DNA of 64,000 nucleotides from Henckelia pumila (lineage: Eukaryota > Streptophyta > Magnoliopsida > Lamiales > Gesneriaceae): NCBI RefSeq assembly GCF_033568475.1, contig NC_133122.1:8114324-8178323 (forward strand). Reading direction: 5' to 3'. Shown piece by piece: positions 46,471 through 58,065 of this stretch. Both the position numbers and the translations under genes were made by a program. The notes beneath the pieces are model-generated. The model worked only from the letters and a program-made list of their open reading frames with translations. It was not told where the DNA came from and ran no database searches. The number at the start of each line of letters is the position of its first letter. Position 1 is the first letter of the stretch.

Positions 46471-49418
46471 TGTAGCACCAAGAACTTCTAAAATTTGAAA
46501 ATCATGCCTAAAATTATTTGGAGTATTTATATTTTTATTTCTTGAAGTTAATTGTTTAAGTTTTAGTTAAAGATAGAATTGTTTGATTTATTTGGATTAA
46601 ATGCCTTGAATTGTTTGGTCTAGTAAGTTTCTGTCCCGGCAGGCGACGACGGTGGGCTTCGGTGGTTTATTTTCAAGATTTTTAATTTTAAGATTTTAAG
46701 TTAGAGGTAAAAGGGGGGTTTTGGCCAAAAATGCAAATTTTGAATTTTTAGGGGTCAAAAAGCAATTTTATCATTTTCTTAGGTTATTTTCTAAATTTTT
46801 CATAAAATAGGATTTTATTAAATCCGGGTTAGTGGAATTTCAATCAAAATGTTGTGAGTTGAAATTTTAAATTTAGAAGTTTGAAAATAGCAAAAAGTTT
46901 GAGGTAAAAAGTTTTAATAGTACAAGTAGTACTTTTGCTAGTACAAGTGGAATTTTAAAACACTACACACAATACACACAATACACTAAACTTTTAACTT
47001 ACACTATCATTTTTAAAACATTAAAATAAAAAGAAAATCAAGACTCAACCAAAACCTCTCCCCAAAATCCTAACCTAGCCGCCTCCTCCCCTCTCCCTTG
47101 AAGAAGACCGCTCGCCGCCGCCAGCCACCCGTCCGCCGCCGCCTGCCGCCGTTCCCAGCCACCGGAGAAGCCCCTAGGTGCTTAGCTTGGTGTGTTGGTT
47201 GAAATCCCACCTTCTTCTCCTCTCCTTGATTTCGAGTTCTAGGTATTTTTGGTAAAGGCAAGTGTAGCTACTCCTTTGGGCTCACATTCAAGCAATATCT
47301 ACCCCCACCCTTATGATTTCTTGCAATATTTTCGAGAATGCATGTTGTTAGAAGGTTAGGGTTTCGAATTTTTCATGTTTAGGGGCTGATTTTTTCTAAA
47401 TATGTTAGGGAGTTGAGTTTATGTGGATTAATGTTGAGTATATGTGCATTGACATGGAATTAATTGAGTGTCCTTGCCAAAATTCGAAATTTCAGATTGT
47501 ATATGGACCTAATTTTCGAAATGTTGCATGTGTAGGGGCTGAAATTTATTTGATGTTGAAGTATTTAATGGTCTTGCATTGGTCTTGATTGATTGTTCAA
47601 CATTTTGGAGTTTTGATGGTTAAATCTTGTTGTTCTTGTTATGTGTTGTGAAAGTGTGGATTGAGTGTAGCCCAAGTGTTTGGGAAAAGTCCTAAGAGAA
47701 GGTATTGGAGGTGTTTGGGTGTTTGGTGTGGAGATAAGTTGAGGGAAGTGGCTAAGTGTTTGAATTGTTGGAAATGGGAAGGTGAGAAGTGCAGGGCAGT
47801 ACTGTTCGGGGCAGGGCAGGTCTGGTCTGAGGTCTGGGCAGGGTTTGGTCTGAACCATAGCAAAGTTCGTGTCGTTGTGGTCGCGTCGACATAAAATGGG
47901 CTCGAATCGGATAAGAATTGAGTGAGTTATGGATTTTACAAAATTGGGTGCAAGTGCAGATTTTTCCTTTGAATAGGGGCTGTCCGATTTTTGTGTTTTG
48001 TAAATTTGCTCTTTTGATCTTTTGATGATACCACCTATTCCTTGGGATGATTTGGAGTGTTTGTTGAGTGTCGGTTCAAGCGGGACGGGTTTTGGATAAG
48101 GCATGACAAAGTTAAGGGCTTTTCGGTTTACTTGCTCGAGTTAAGTCAAGTTTGAGGATTTTGTTGGGTAAGTTGTCTTCTTTGGACTTAGGGGCAGCCA
48201 CTCATCCACCTTAAACTCACATTTTCGAGTCGAGTCTCATGTCTTAAAGATTGCTTATTCGTGTGCATTTGACATGTTCTTGAGTTTAATAAAGAAAAAG
48301 GAAGTTTACTTGTTTGCATGCCATTTAATGTATGAGTTGAGTCTTTATAAATGAAAAGGGAAAAGAAAGCAAATATTTTTGAATGAAGTGATCTGTTTGT
48401 GACAAGAGGGGTGTTGCTAGGCCGGGGATGCCTCGGTCTACTCACCAAGAGGTTATAGAGGTTAGGCAAGGAGCAAGAGACATCTTGTTTACCCTTGCCA
48501 CAGAGGGGCAATGTGGGATCGGGAGGCATCTCGGTCTCCTTGCCATAGAGGGGTTAAGTTCGTCGGGAGAAATCTCGTCGTCTTGCCGGCATAGTGCACT
48601 GCAGCCATGATCATGATCGAAACAGAGGGTCACAAATCAGGGATCGGATTTCTAAGAGGAAAAAGTAAAGAAAAGTTTAAAAGTTAAAGTTTCACAATTT
48701 TAGTTGACTCGTTTTGCATAGATGTCAGTCTTTCAGTTATGCATGAGTCTAAGTTGAATGTTATGAAAGTTAAAGTTTATCATAGTGTGAGTTCATTAAT
48801 GCATGATTTCTATATCTTTCTAGTTTCATGCATATTACAGTTTAAGTTGAGTTTTTGCATCACGTATTTTAAACCCTTGTTATTATCCTAGTTATGCTTG
48901 TTGAGTCTTTAGACTCACTATGCTTGAATGTTTGCAGGTGAGGATTTTGTGGAGGAGACGGAGGGGCGTGATCTACTGGGATGAGGCCATCGGTAGTGCA
49001 AGGCCCAGTGACCGTTGCTTCCTTTTAGTTTATGTTTTTCCGCACAGTTATCGAATTTGTAATAATGAAGTATTATTTGAGATCTTGTAGTATTTATAGC
49101 CAGGATGTGCATTCCCTGTGCTACAGCTTATGTTTTGAAGTACGTTTTCCGCTTTTGCAAGTTTATGATTATCGTTGGAATTAATTTTAAATGCTTTAGT
49201 TTACTTTATGCTGTAACCGGGAGGTGGTTACTAGGATTGCATGTTTATGTTTAACGCACTTAAGTTTTGAAGTCAATTTTCTTTCCTTATTTAAATTGCT
49301 GTTTGAGTCTTGATGGCTTATTTGTTTTACAAATAGGTCATGGCAAAATTTTTTTAAAAATCCGTAATTTTCCTTTATTTTAATTATGGTCTAGTAGCGA
49401 GTAGTTAGGGTCGTTTCA
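46471..49418 (+). repeat. Array LTR H
   Basis: 2948 bp, between units 2 and 3. Carries the F-type variants at the two diagnostic sites (AAACACTACAC, CCGCCGCCGCC). One G shorter than its siblings in the run near 48424. Confidence 0.95.
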
Positions 49419-49420
49419 GT

Positions 49421-49432
49421 TGGTATCAGAGC
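49421..49432 (+). other. Primer-binding site, array unit 3
   Basis: TGGTATCAGAGC two bases after LTR H. Confidence 0.92.
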
Positions 49433-49636
49433 ACGGTCTTGGTTTGGGCTGAGCCTACTGCCGGTTGCTGAAACTCAGGGGATCTCGCCTCAAAGTCTGT
49501 AAGATTTAAGTTTAATGTCTCTATCTGTTTAAGTTTTGATGTATTAGTTTCTTGAGTTATTGAGAAGTTTAAATTTGAAGTAAAAATATTTTCTAAGGCA
49601 TGAAATTTGAATGTTGGATTTTCTCAATGCGTTTAG

Positions 49637-50686
49637 ATGGCTCGTCGTCATGATCCGCGTGCAGTTACGCCTCCACCGCCTCCACCGGCGCCGCAGGTGG
49701 ATATAGGAGGGCAGGTGCTAGCAGGATTGGCCCGTATCCTCGAGCGTCATGTGGATGCTCCTGTTGCTAGATCGGAGACTACTTATGAGCAGTTTCGGAA
49801 GATGAATCCGAAGGACTTCGCTGGCACCACTGATCCGTTGATAGCGGAGGGTTGGATCCGCTCCCTTGAGGTGATCTTTCGCTATATGCAGATGGGAGAT
49901 CCAGATAGAGTGACATGTGCTGTGTTTCTCCTCCAGGATGATGCCGCCCTCTGGTGGGAGGGTATGGAGAAGATTGTGAACCCAGCTACTCTACCTTGGG
50001 CTGAGTTCAAGAAGTTGTTCTTTGAGAAGTACTTTACTGCTGATGTGAGAGCCCGTTTGAAGACGGAGTTTATGAGCTTGAGGCAGGGTGATATGTCGGT
50101 AGCCCAGTTCGTGGTGAAGTTTGAGAGAGGCTGCCATTTCGTGCCGTTGATTGGAGATGATGAGAAAGAGAAGCTGGAGCACTTTCTAGTAGGGCTTCGA
50201 CCTACCATCCGTAGGGATGTGCTGATGGCTGAGCCATCTGATTATGCTTCAGCACTGAGGCGTGCCTTGAGGTCCGAGCAGACGCTGAGAGATATTAGCG
50301 CGGAGGCGCATGGCAAGAGGCCCTTCCCTCATCAGGGCCACTCTCAGCAGCAGCAGCACGGCAAGAAGCCGTATCATGGGCCCCCGAGACAGCAGGGACA
50401 GCAGGCACCGCAGGGGCGTCAGGCCCAGAGACAGGTTCCTCCCAAGGCTGGGGAGAAGCCTATTTGTCAGTTTTGCCATCGTCCGCATTTTGGGAAGTGT
50501 TTGAAGGATGCTGGAGTTTGCTTCAAGTGCAAGAAGCCAGGACATATGTCTACCCATTGTCCAGAGCTGAGGAGGCCCGTGCAGGGCAGAGTGTTCGTGA
50601 TGGAGGCCGAGCAGGCCGACCCAGACACTACTCTTCTCACAGGTAATATCTTAACTTTTGGGTTAGAGCAGTTAAAGATTTGTTGA
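49637..50686 (+). CDS. Array Gag, unit 3: intact (349 aa)
   Basis: Structural capsid/nucleocapsid protein of a Ty3 chromovirus. The N-terminus is Pro-rich (VTPPPPPPAPQ). The gag core has GTTDPLIAEGWIRSLEV, AALWWEGMEKIV, FFEKYFTADVRARL, MSLRQGDMSVAQF and FLVGLRPTIRRDVL. A Gln/Gly-rich linker precedes CQFCHRPHFGKC and a full CCHC zinc knuckle, CFKCKKPGHMSTHC. The start Met is about 205 nt after the primer site. The last 14 codons lie in the intron-like spacer, so the native Gag end depends on whether the RNA is spliced. It is the only undamaged gag of the three units. Confidence 0.92.
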   Translation: MARRHDPRAVTPPPPPPAPQVDIGGQVLAGLARILERHVDAPVARSETTYEQFRKMNPKDFAGTTDPLIAEGWIRSLEVIFRYMQMGDPDRVTCAVFLLQDDAALWWEGMEKIVNPATLPWAEFKKLFFEKYFTADVRARLKTEFMSLRQGDMSVAQFVVKFERGCHFVPLIGDDEKEKLEHFLVGLRPTIRRDVLMAEPSDYASALRRALRSEQTLRDISAEAHGKRPFPHQGHSQQQQHGKKPYHGPPRQQGQQAPQGRQAQRQVPPKAGEKPICQFCHRPHFGKCLKDAGVCFKCKKPGHMSTHCPELRRPVQGRVFVMEAEQADPDTTLLTGNILTFGLEQLKIC

Positions 50687-50887
50687 TGCATGCGACTCTA
50701 AATCTTTGCTTGTTTGAGGTTTTACTCTAGTAACTTGTTGCATGCCTTAGGACCTTTGACTGTTTAGCATGAATAGTATCTTGTTTGGGAATTGTTGAAT
50801 TAGAATGAGCCTAAGTAGAACTCGTGGTTTTAACTTCAACCTTTCGTCGTTGTAACTACTGCTATGCATGTAGGATTGTTGTGGCAG
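50643..50887 (+). other. Intron-like gag-pol spacer, unit 3
   Basis: Same 245-nt segment and candidate splice sites as units 1 and 2 (alternative pair 50662-50873). Confidence 0.6.
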
Positions 50888-53800
50888 GCGTAGCCACGAG
50901 GGCCTTATTAGACTCAGGGGCTACCCATTCCTTTATATCGGAGTCTTTTGCCCTTGAGAGGGAATTCAGAGCGAGGAATTGGAGGTTGGATTCTCAGTTA
51001 CTATCCCCTCAGGGGAAGAGCTATCCACCAGGAGCTTGGTGAGAGACCTTGTATTGCTTTTGCAGGGTCAGTCAGTGGTAGCAGACCTCATAGTGCTACC
51101 TTTGCCAGAGTTTGACCTGATTCTTGGGATGGATTGGATGACGAAAAATGCGGTGATGATAGATTTTCAGCAGAGGTCAGTACTAGTCAGGCCTGAGGGC
51201 GAGGAACCGTTTTGGTTTGAGGCTGCTAAGAGCTTGAGGAAGACTCGAGTCATTTCTACTTTGCAAGCTCAGAGGCTTGTACTTAGTGGGTGCGAGTCAT
51301 TTCTAGCCAGTTTATCTTTGACAGAGCTGCCAGAGCGACCAGTTATTTCTAATGTGGCTATCGTCAGGGAGTTTGAGGATGTGTTCCCTAGCGATGTTGT
51401 GGGAATTCCGCCCGATAGAGAAGTGGAGTTCTCTATAGATTTGATTCCCGGTACTGTGCCTATCTCCAAGGCACCGTACAGATTGGCTCCTACCGAAATG
51501 AAGGAGTTAAAAGAGCAGATTCAAGAGTTGCTTGACAAGGGATTCATACGCCCTAGTTTCTCCCCATGGGGCGCACCAGTTCTCTTCGTTAAGAAGAAGG
51601 ACGGTAGTCTAAGATTGTGCATAGACTACCGAGGTTTGAACGGAGTGACGGTGAAGAACAAGTACCCATTACCTAGGATCGAGGACCTCTTCGATCAATT
51701 TCAAGGTGCATCCGTCTTTTCGAAGATTGATCTTCGGTCAGGTTATCACCAGTTGAAGGTAAGGAGTCAGATGTGGCGAAGACAGCTTTTAGGACTCGTT
51801 ACGGTCATTACGAGTTCCTTGTGATGCCGTTTGGGATGACGAACGCGCCCGCGGTTTTCATGGATCTTATGAACCGCGTGTTTCAGCCTTACTTGGACCG
51901 CTTTGTCATTGTTTTCATCGATGACATCCTCATTTATTCGAAGGATAGAGTGGAGCATGAACAGCATTTGAGGACCGTTCTTGAGGTGCTTCGAGAGCAC
52001 AAGTTGTTGGCCAAGTTTGATAAGTGTGAATTCTGGTTGGAGAAAGTTGCTTTCTTGGGTCATATTATTTCTAAGAGCGGTGTGGAAGTAGACCCTTCAA
52101 AGGTTCAAGCAGTGAAGGAGTGGTCTATACCGAGGAGCGCGTCTGAGATTCGCAGTTTTCTTGGATTAGCCGGTTATTACCGAAAATTTATCAAGGGTTT
52201 TTCCTCCATTGCTGTGCCTATGACAGCGTTGACTAAGAAGAACGCCAAGTTTGTTTGGAGTGCCGAGTGTCAAAGGAGCTTTGATACTTTGAAGGAAGCT
52301 CTTACGACAGCGCCAGTGTTGACCATGCCATCCGGGCAAGGTGATTTTGTGGTGTATACTGATGCTTCCAAGTTGGGATTGGGAGCAGTTCTGATGCAGC
52401 GAGACAGAGTTATTGCCTATGCTTCTAGGCAATTGAAGGAGCACGAGAAGAACTACCCTACTCATGACTTAGAGTTGGCAGCGGTAGTGTTTGCTCTTAA
52501 GATTTGGAGACACTATCTTTACGGAGAGAAGAGTCAGATCTTCACAGACCACAAAAGCCTCAAGTACTTCTTCACCCAGAAGGAGTTGAATATGAGGCAG
52601 CGTAGGTGGTTAGAGTTGGTGAAGGACTATGACTGCAATATTAGCTACCACCCTGGTAAAGCTAATGTGGTTGCAGATGCTTTGAGCAGGAAGAATGCAG
52701 TGATTACCTCCTTGTCAGTGTCTAGACCGTTGCAGGTTGAGATTCAGAGGTATGGTCTTGAGTTTTATGCGAGTGGTAGAGCTCCCCGTTTGTCTTCCCT
52801 TAGTGTGCAGACTACACTTTTTGATCGTATCCGTGCAGCGCAGTCAGTTGATGAGCAGATCAGGAAGTGGAGACAGAGAGATGAGGAGAAAGGCAGCGGT
52901 TTGTATGCTGTGGTAGATGGGATTGTGAGGTACAGAGGTAGATTTTGGGTTCCCGCAGGTGATTCTCTGCGAGTTACTATCATGGCCGAGGCACATACAT
53001 CGCCGTACTCAATCCACCCTGGTAGTACGAAGATGTATCGGGATCTTCAGCAGCTTTATTGGTGGCCAGGCATGAAAAGTGACATTGCCCGATTCGTGTC
53101 AGAATGCCTGACATGCCAGCAGGTTAAGGCGGAGCATCAGAGACCCGCCGGTTTGCTTAAGCCTCTCCCTATTCCGGAGTGGAAGTGGGAGAATATCTCC
53201 ATGGATTTTGTCGTGGGATTGCCGAAGACATTGAGAGGTTCGAATGCCATTTGGGTGATTGTAGACCGTCTCACTAAGTCGGCTCACTTTTTACCGGTGA
53301 AGATGAATTTCACGATGACTCAGTTCGCGGAGTTGTATATCCGGGAGATAGTCAGACTACATGGTATTCCAGTCTCCATAGTGTCTGATAGAGATCCACG
53401 GTTTACTTCGTCTTTTTGGAAGAGTCTTCATTCTGCTATGGGTACGAAGCTACTTTTTAGCACCGCCTTTCACCCGCAGACTGATGGCCAGTCAGAGAGG
53501 GTGATTCAGATTTTGGAGGATCTTTTGAGGGCTTGTGCTATTGATTTTCAAGGTAGTTGGGAGTCGAGACTACCACTAGTGGAATTCGCGTATAATAACA
53601 GTTTTCAGTCCACTATTGGCATGGCTCCCTACGAGGCACTATATGGGAGGAAGTGTAGATCTCCAGTGTTGTGGGATGAGATAGGTGAGAGATCAGACTT
53701 TGGTCCGGAGATTGTTCAGTTGACCACCGAGGTAGTGGCTAAGATCCGTGATAGGATGAGGACTGCCCAGAGTAGGCAGAAGAGCTATGCTGATCACCGG

Positions 53801-54247
53801 AGGAGAGACTTGGAGTTCTCGGTGGGTGATCATGTTTTTATCCGTATTGCACCCATGAAGGGTGTGATGAGGTTTGGAAAGAAAGGGAAGTTGGCACCGA
53901 GGTTCATAGGGCCCTTCGAGATTTTGGATAGGGTAGGGGTACTGGCTTATAGAGTGGCCTTGCCGCCTAACCTTGATAAGATCCATAATGTCTTCCATGT
54001 GTCGATGTTGAGGAAGTACATCTCGAACCCATCCCATGTGCTTAGTTCGGAACCGCTTCAGCTATCTCCTCACTTGACCTATGAGGAGAAGCCCATCCGG
54101 ATTTTGGATAGACAGGAGAGAAGACTCCATAACATGTCGATTCCAATGATCAAGGTGAGATGGCAGAACCATTCGGATGAAGAGGCCACTTGGGAAGCAG
54201 AAGCAGATATCAAAGTTCGATATCCGAAGCTTTTTGGTAAGTTTTAA
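50824..54247 (+). pseudogene. Array pol, unit 3: two single-base deletions
   Basis: A G is missing from the run near 50960 (GAGAGGGAATTC against GAGAGGGGAATTC), which shifts frame soon after the protease motif. A second single-base loss near 51758 (AAGGTAAGGAG against AAGGTGAAGGAG) shifts frame before the RT FIDD box. From about 51773 the frame is open to the chromodomain end at 54247, with RNase H and integrase catalytic residues conserved. No base-substitution stops were seen. The first indel is in a homopolymer and may be a consensus error; the second is not. Confidence 0.92.
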
Positions 54248-54270
54248 TTTCGAGGACGAAATTTCTTATT

Positions 54271-54284
54271 AGGGAGGGAGGAAT
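54271..54284 (+). other. Polypurine tract, unit 3
   Basis: AGGGAGGGAGGAAT before LTR I. Confidence 0.85.
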
Positions 54285-57226
54285 TGTAGCACCAAGAACT
54301 TCTAAAATTTGAAAATCATGCCTAAAATTATTTGGAGTATTTATATTTTTATTTCTTGAAGTTAATTGTTTAAGTTTTAGTTAAAGATAGAATTGTTTGA
54401 TTTATTTGGATTAAATGCCTTGAATTGTTTGGTCTAGTAAGTTTCTGTCCCGGCAGGCGACGACGGTGGGCTTCGGTGGTTTATTTTCAAGATTTTTAAT
54501 TTTAAGATTTTAAGTTAGAGGTAAAAGGGGGTTTTGGCCAAAAATGCAAATTTTGAATTTTTAGGGGTCAAAAAGCAATTTTATCATTTTCTTGGGTTAT
54601 TTTCTAAATTTTTCATAAAATAGGATTTTATTAAATCCGGGTTAGTGGAATTTCAATCAAAATGTTGTGAGTTGAAATTTTAAATTTAGAAGTTTGAAAA
54701 TAGCAAAAAGTTTGAGGTAAAAAGTTTTAATAGTACAAGTAGTACTTTTGCTAGTACAAGTGGAATTTTAAAACTCTACACACAATACACACAATACACT
54801 AAACTTTTAACTTACACTATCATTTTTAAAACATTACAATAAAAAGAAAATCAAGACTCAACCAAAACCTCTCCCCAAAATCCTAACCTAGCCGCCTCCT
54901 CCCCTCTCCCTTGAAGAAGACCGCTCGCCGCCGCCAGCCACCCGTCCATCGCCGCCTGCCGCCGTTCCCAGCCACCGGAGAAGCCCCTAGGTGCTTAGCT
55001 TGGTGTGTTGGTTGAAATCCCACCTTCTTCTCCTCTCCTTGATTTCGAGTTCTAGGTATTTTTGGTAAAGGCAAGTGTAGCTACTCCTTTGGGCTCACAT
55101 TCAAGCAATATCTACCCCCACCCTTATGATTTCTTGCAATATTTTCGAGAATGCATGTTGTTAGAAGGTTAGGGTTTCGAATTTTTCATGTTTAGGGGCT
55201 GATTTTTTCTAAATATGTTAGGGAGTTGAGTTTATGTGGATTAATGTTGAGTATATGTGCATTGACATGGAATTAATTGAGTGTCCTTGCCAAAATTCGA
55301 AATTTCAGATTGTATATGGACCTAATTTTCGAAATGTTGCATGTGTAGGGGCTGAAATTTATTTGATGTTGAAGTATTTAATGGTCTTGCATTGGTCTTG
55401 ATTGATTGTTCAACATTTTGGAGTTTTGATGGTTAAATCTTGTTGTTCTTGTTATGTGTTGTGAAAGTGTGGATTGAGTGTAGCCCAAGTGTTTGGGAAA
55501 AGTCCTAAGAGAAGGTATTGGAGGTGTTTGGGTGTTTGGTGTGGAGATAAGTTGAGGGAAGTGGCTAAGTGTTTGAATTGTTGGAAATGGGAAGGTGAGA
55601 AGTGCAGGGAAGTACTGTTCGGGGCAGGGCAGGTCTGGTCTGAGGTCTGGGCAGGGTTTGGTCTGAACCATAGTAAAGTTCGTGTCGTTGTGGTCGCGTC
55701 GACATAAAATGGGCTCGAATCGGATAAGAATTGAGTGAGTTATGGATTTTACAAAATTGGGTGCAAGTGCAGATTTTTCCTTTGAATAGGGGCTGTCCGA
55801 TTTTTGTGTTTTGTAAATTTGCTCTTTTGATCTTTTGATGATACCACCTATTCCTTGGGATGATTTGGAGTGTTTGTTGAGTGTCGGTTCAAGCGGACGG
55901 GTTTTGGATAAGGCATGACAAAGTTAAGGGCTTTTCGGTTTACTTGCTCGAGTTAAGTCAAGTTTGAGGATTTTGTTGGGTAAGTTGTCTTCTTTGGACT
56001 TAGGGGCAGCCACTCATCCACCTTAAACTCACATTTTCGAGTCGAGTCTCATGTCTTAAAGATTGCTTATTCGTGTGCATTTGACGTGTTCTTGAGTTTA
56101 ATAAAGAAAAAGGAAGTTTACTTGTTTGCATGCCATTTAATGTATGAGTTGAGTCTTTATAAATGAAAAGGGAAAAGAAAGCAAATATTTTTGAATGAAG
56201 TGATCTGTTTGTGACAAGAGGGGTGTTGCTAGGCCGGGGGATGCCTCGGTCTACTCACCAAGAGGTTATAGAGGTTAGGCAAGGAGCAAGAGACATCTTG
56301 TTTACCCTTGCCACAGAGGGGCAATGTGGGATCGGGAGGCATCTCGGTCTCCTTGCCATAGAGGGGTTAAGTTCGTCGGGAGAAATCTCGTCGTCTTGCC
56401 GGCATAGTGCACTGCAGCCATGATCATGATCGAAACAGAGGGTCACAAATCAGGGATCGGATTTCTAAGAGGAAAAAGTAAAGAAAAGTTTAAAAGTTAA
56501 AGTTTCACAATTTTAGTTGACTCGTTTTGCATAGATGTCAGTCTTTCAGTTATGCATGAGTCTAAGTTGAATGTTATGAAAGTTAAAGTTTATCATAGTG
56601 TGAGTTCATTAATGCATGATTTCTATATCTTTCTAGTTTCATGCATATTACAGTTTAAGTTGAGTTTTTGCATCACGTATTTTAAACCCTTGTTATTATC
56701 CTAGTTATGCTTGTTGAGTCTTTAGACTCACTATGCTTGAATGTTTGCAGGTGAGGATTTTGTGGAGGAGACGGAGGCGTGATCTACTGGGATGAGGCCA
56801 TCGGTAGTGCAAGGCCCAGTGACCGTTGCTTCCTTTTAGTTTATGTTTTTCCGCACAGTTATCGAATTTGTAATAATGAAGTATTATTTGAGATCTTGTA
56901 GTATTTATAGCCAGGATGTGCATTCCCTGTGCTACAGCTTAGTTTTGAAGTACGTTTTCCGCTTTTGCAAGTTTATGATTATCGTTGGAATTAATTTTAA
57001 ATGCTTTAGTTTACTTTATGCTGTAACCGGGAGGTGGTTACTAGGATTGCATGTTTATGTTTAACGCACTTAAGTTTTGAAGTCAATTTTCTTTCCTTAT
57101 TTAAATTGCTGTTTGAGTCTTGATGGCTTATTTGTTTTACAAATAGGTCATGGCAAAATTTTTAAAAATCCGTAATTTTCCTTTATTTTAATTATGGTCT
57201 AGTAGCGAGTAGTTAGGGTCGTTTCA
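54285..57226 (+). repeat. Array LTR I (terminal)
   Basis: 2942 bp, G-type at both diagnostic sites. It has several short G-run deletions relative to the other LTRs (near 54527, 55893 and 56777). It is followed directly by the gag of Gypsy-J rather than by a primer site, so it is the right end of the array. Confidence 0.93.
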
Positions 57227-57878
57227 CTACTGACTGCAGACTCATAAGTAAGGACGTCTGCCATGCGAACATCATGCTTGATATCCGCCTTCAAACCCTC
57301 CACAAACTGCCTCAACTTCTCTGGTGGACTATCTGAAATCAGAGGCACAAAGTGACAGCCCCTCGCGAACTGTCTCACATACTCAACCACTGTCTTGTCC
57401 CCCTGACGGAGACTCATAAACTCACGGATCATGCGACTGCGCACATCCTCAGTGAAGTACTTGGCGTAGAAGATACGCCTACAATCTGCCCATGTCTGTG
57501 TAGGAAGGTGAACTCCTCTGGCAGCACACTTCCACCAAAGCGCTGCGTCACCCCGCAGCATGTACGTCGCACAGTTCACCCTGTCGGTGTCTGTGATCCC
57601 CATATAAGCAAAGATGGACTCCAGAGAGCGAATCCATCCCTCAGCCACCAAAGGATCGGTGGTACCAACAAACTCCTTGGGTCCCTTCTTCTGGAACCTC
57701 TCAGCAACGTCCTCCTTATGAGACAACCTAGGACGAGTAGCCTGCTGCTCTAACATTGCAGTAATCCCTGCCATCATATTCGCATTGGCCTGCTCCAATG
57801 CTGCTAGAGGGTTCTGCGAGGTGGAGGTGGAGGTGTAGGTGGAGATCCCCCACGTCTGTTCATCGGTCTAGGAGGCAT
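57227..57878 (-). pseudogene. Gypsy-J gag, 3'-truncated and frameshifted
   Basis: Begins at ATG 57878 with MPPRPMNRRG and a Pro-rich stretch. A one-base change near 57815 breaks the frame. The second frame continues ALEQANANMMAGITAMLEQQ, GTTDPLVAEGWIRSLE, DAALWWKCAARG, IFYAKYFTEDVRSRM, FMSLRQGDKTVVEY and VEGLKADIKHDV, then stops at the array LTR. It is clearly related to the array Gag but a different family. Confidence 0.9.
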
Positions 57879-58051
57879 TCTGCACCACCACATATTTCTT
57901 TACGTAAATCGCCATGCATAACTAAGTTGTTTAAAATTAATGCTAACTTAAATTCTAAAAATTAAATCATGCTATAAACACTTAAAACTTACAGACCGGT
58001 AGCGTGGATTTCTGAGCTCGCCATAGCAGTAATGACCCCTCCAAGAACCGT

Positions 58052-58063
58052 GCTCTGATACCA
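58052..58063 (-). other. Primer-binding site of Gypsy-J
   Basis: gctctgatacca, complement of TGGTATCAGAGC, two bases inside the LTR. Confidence 0.9.
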
Positions 58064-58065
58064 AC

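Larger units (their letters stand above)
30838..57226 (+). mobile_element. Tandem array of a Ty3/gypsy chromovirus: 4 LTRs, 3 interiors
   Basis: LTRs start TGTAGCACCAAG at 30838, 38653, 46471 and 54285 and end GGGTCGTTTCA; repeat periods are 7815, 7818 and 7814 bp. Each of the first three LTRs is followed by TGGTATCAGAGC, leader, gag, spacer, pol and polypurine tract. Pol ends in an integrase with a chromodomain-like TWEAEADI, as in chromoviruses (a Tekay/Del-like lineage is likely). All copies are nearly identical. Flanks differ (atgag left, ctact right), so no target duplication brackets the array. Confidence 0.95.
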
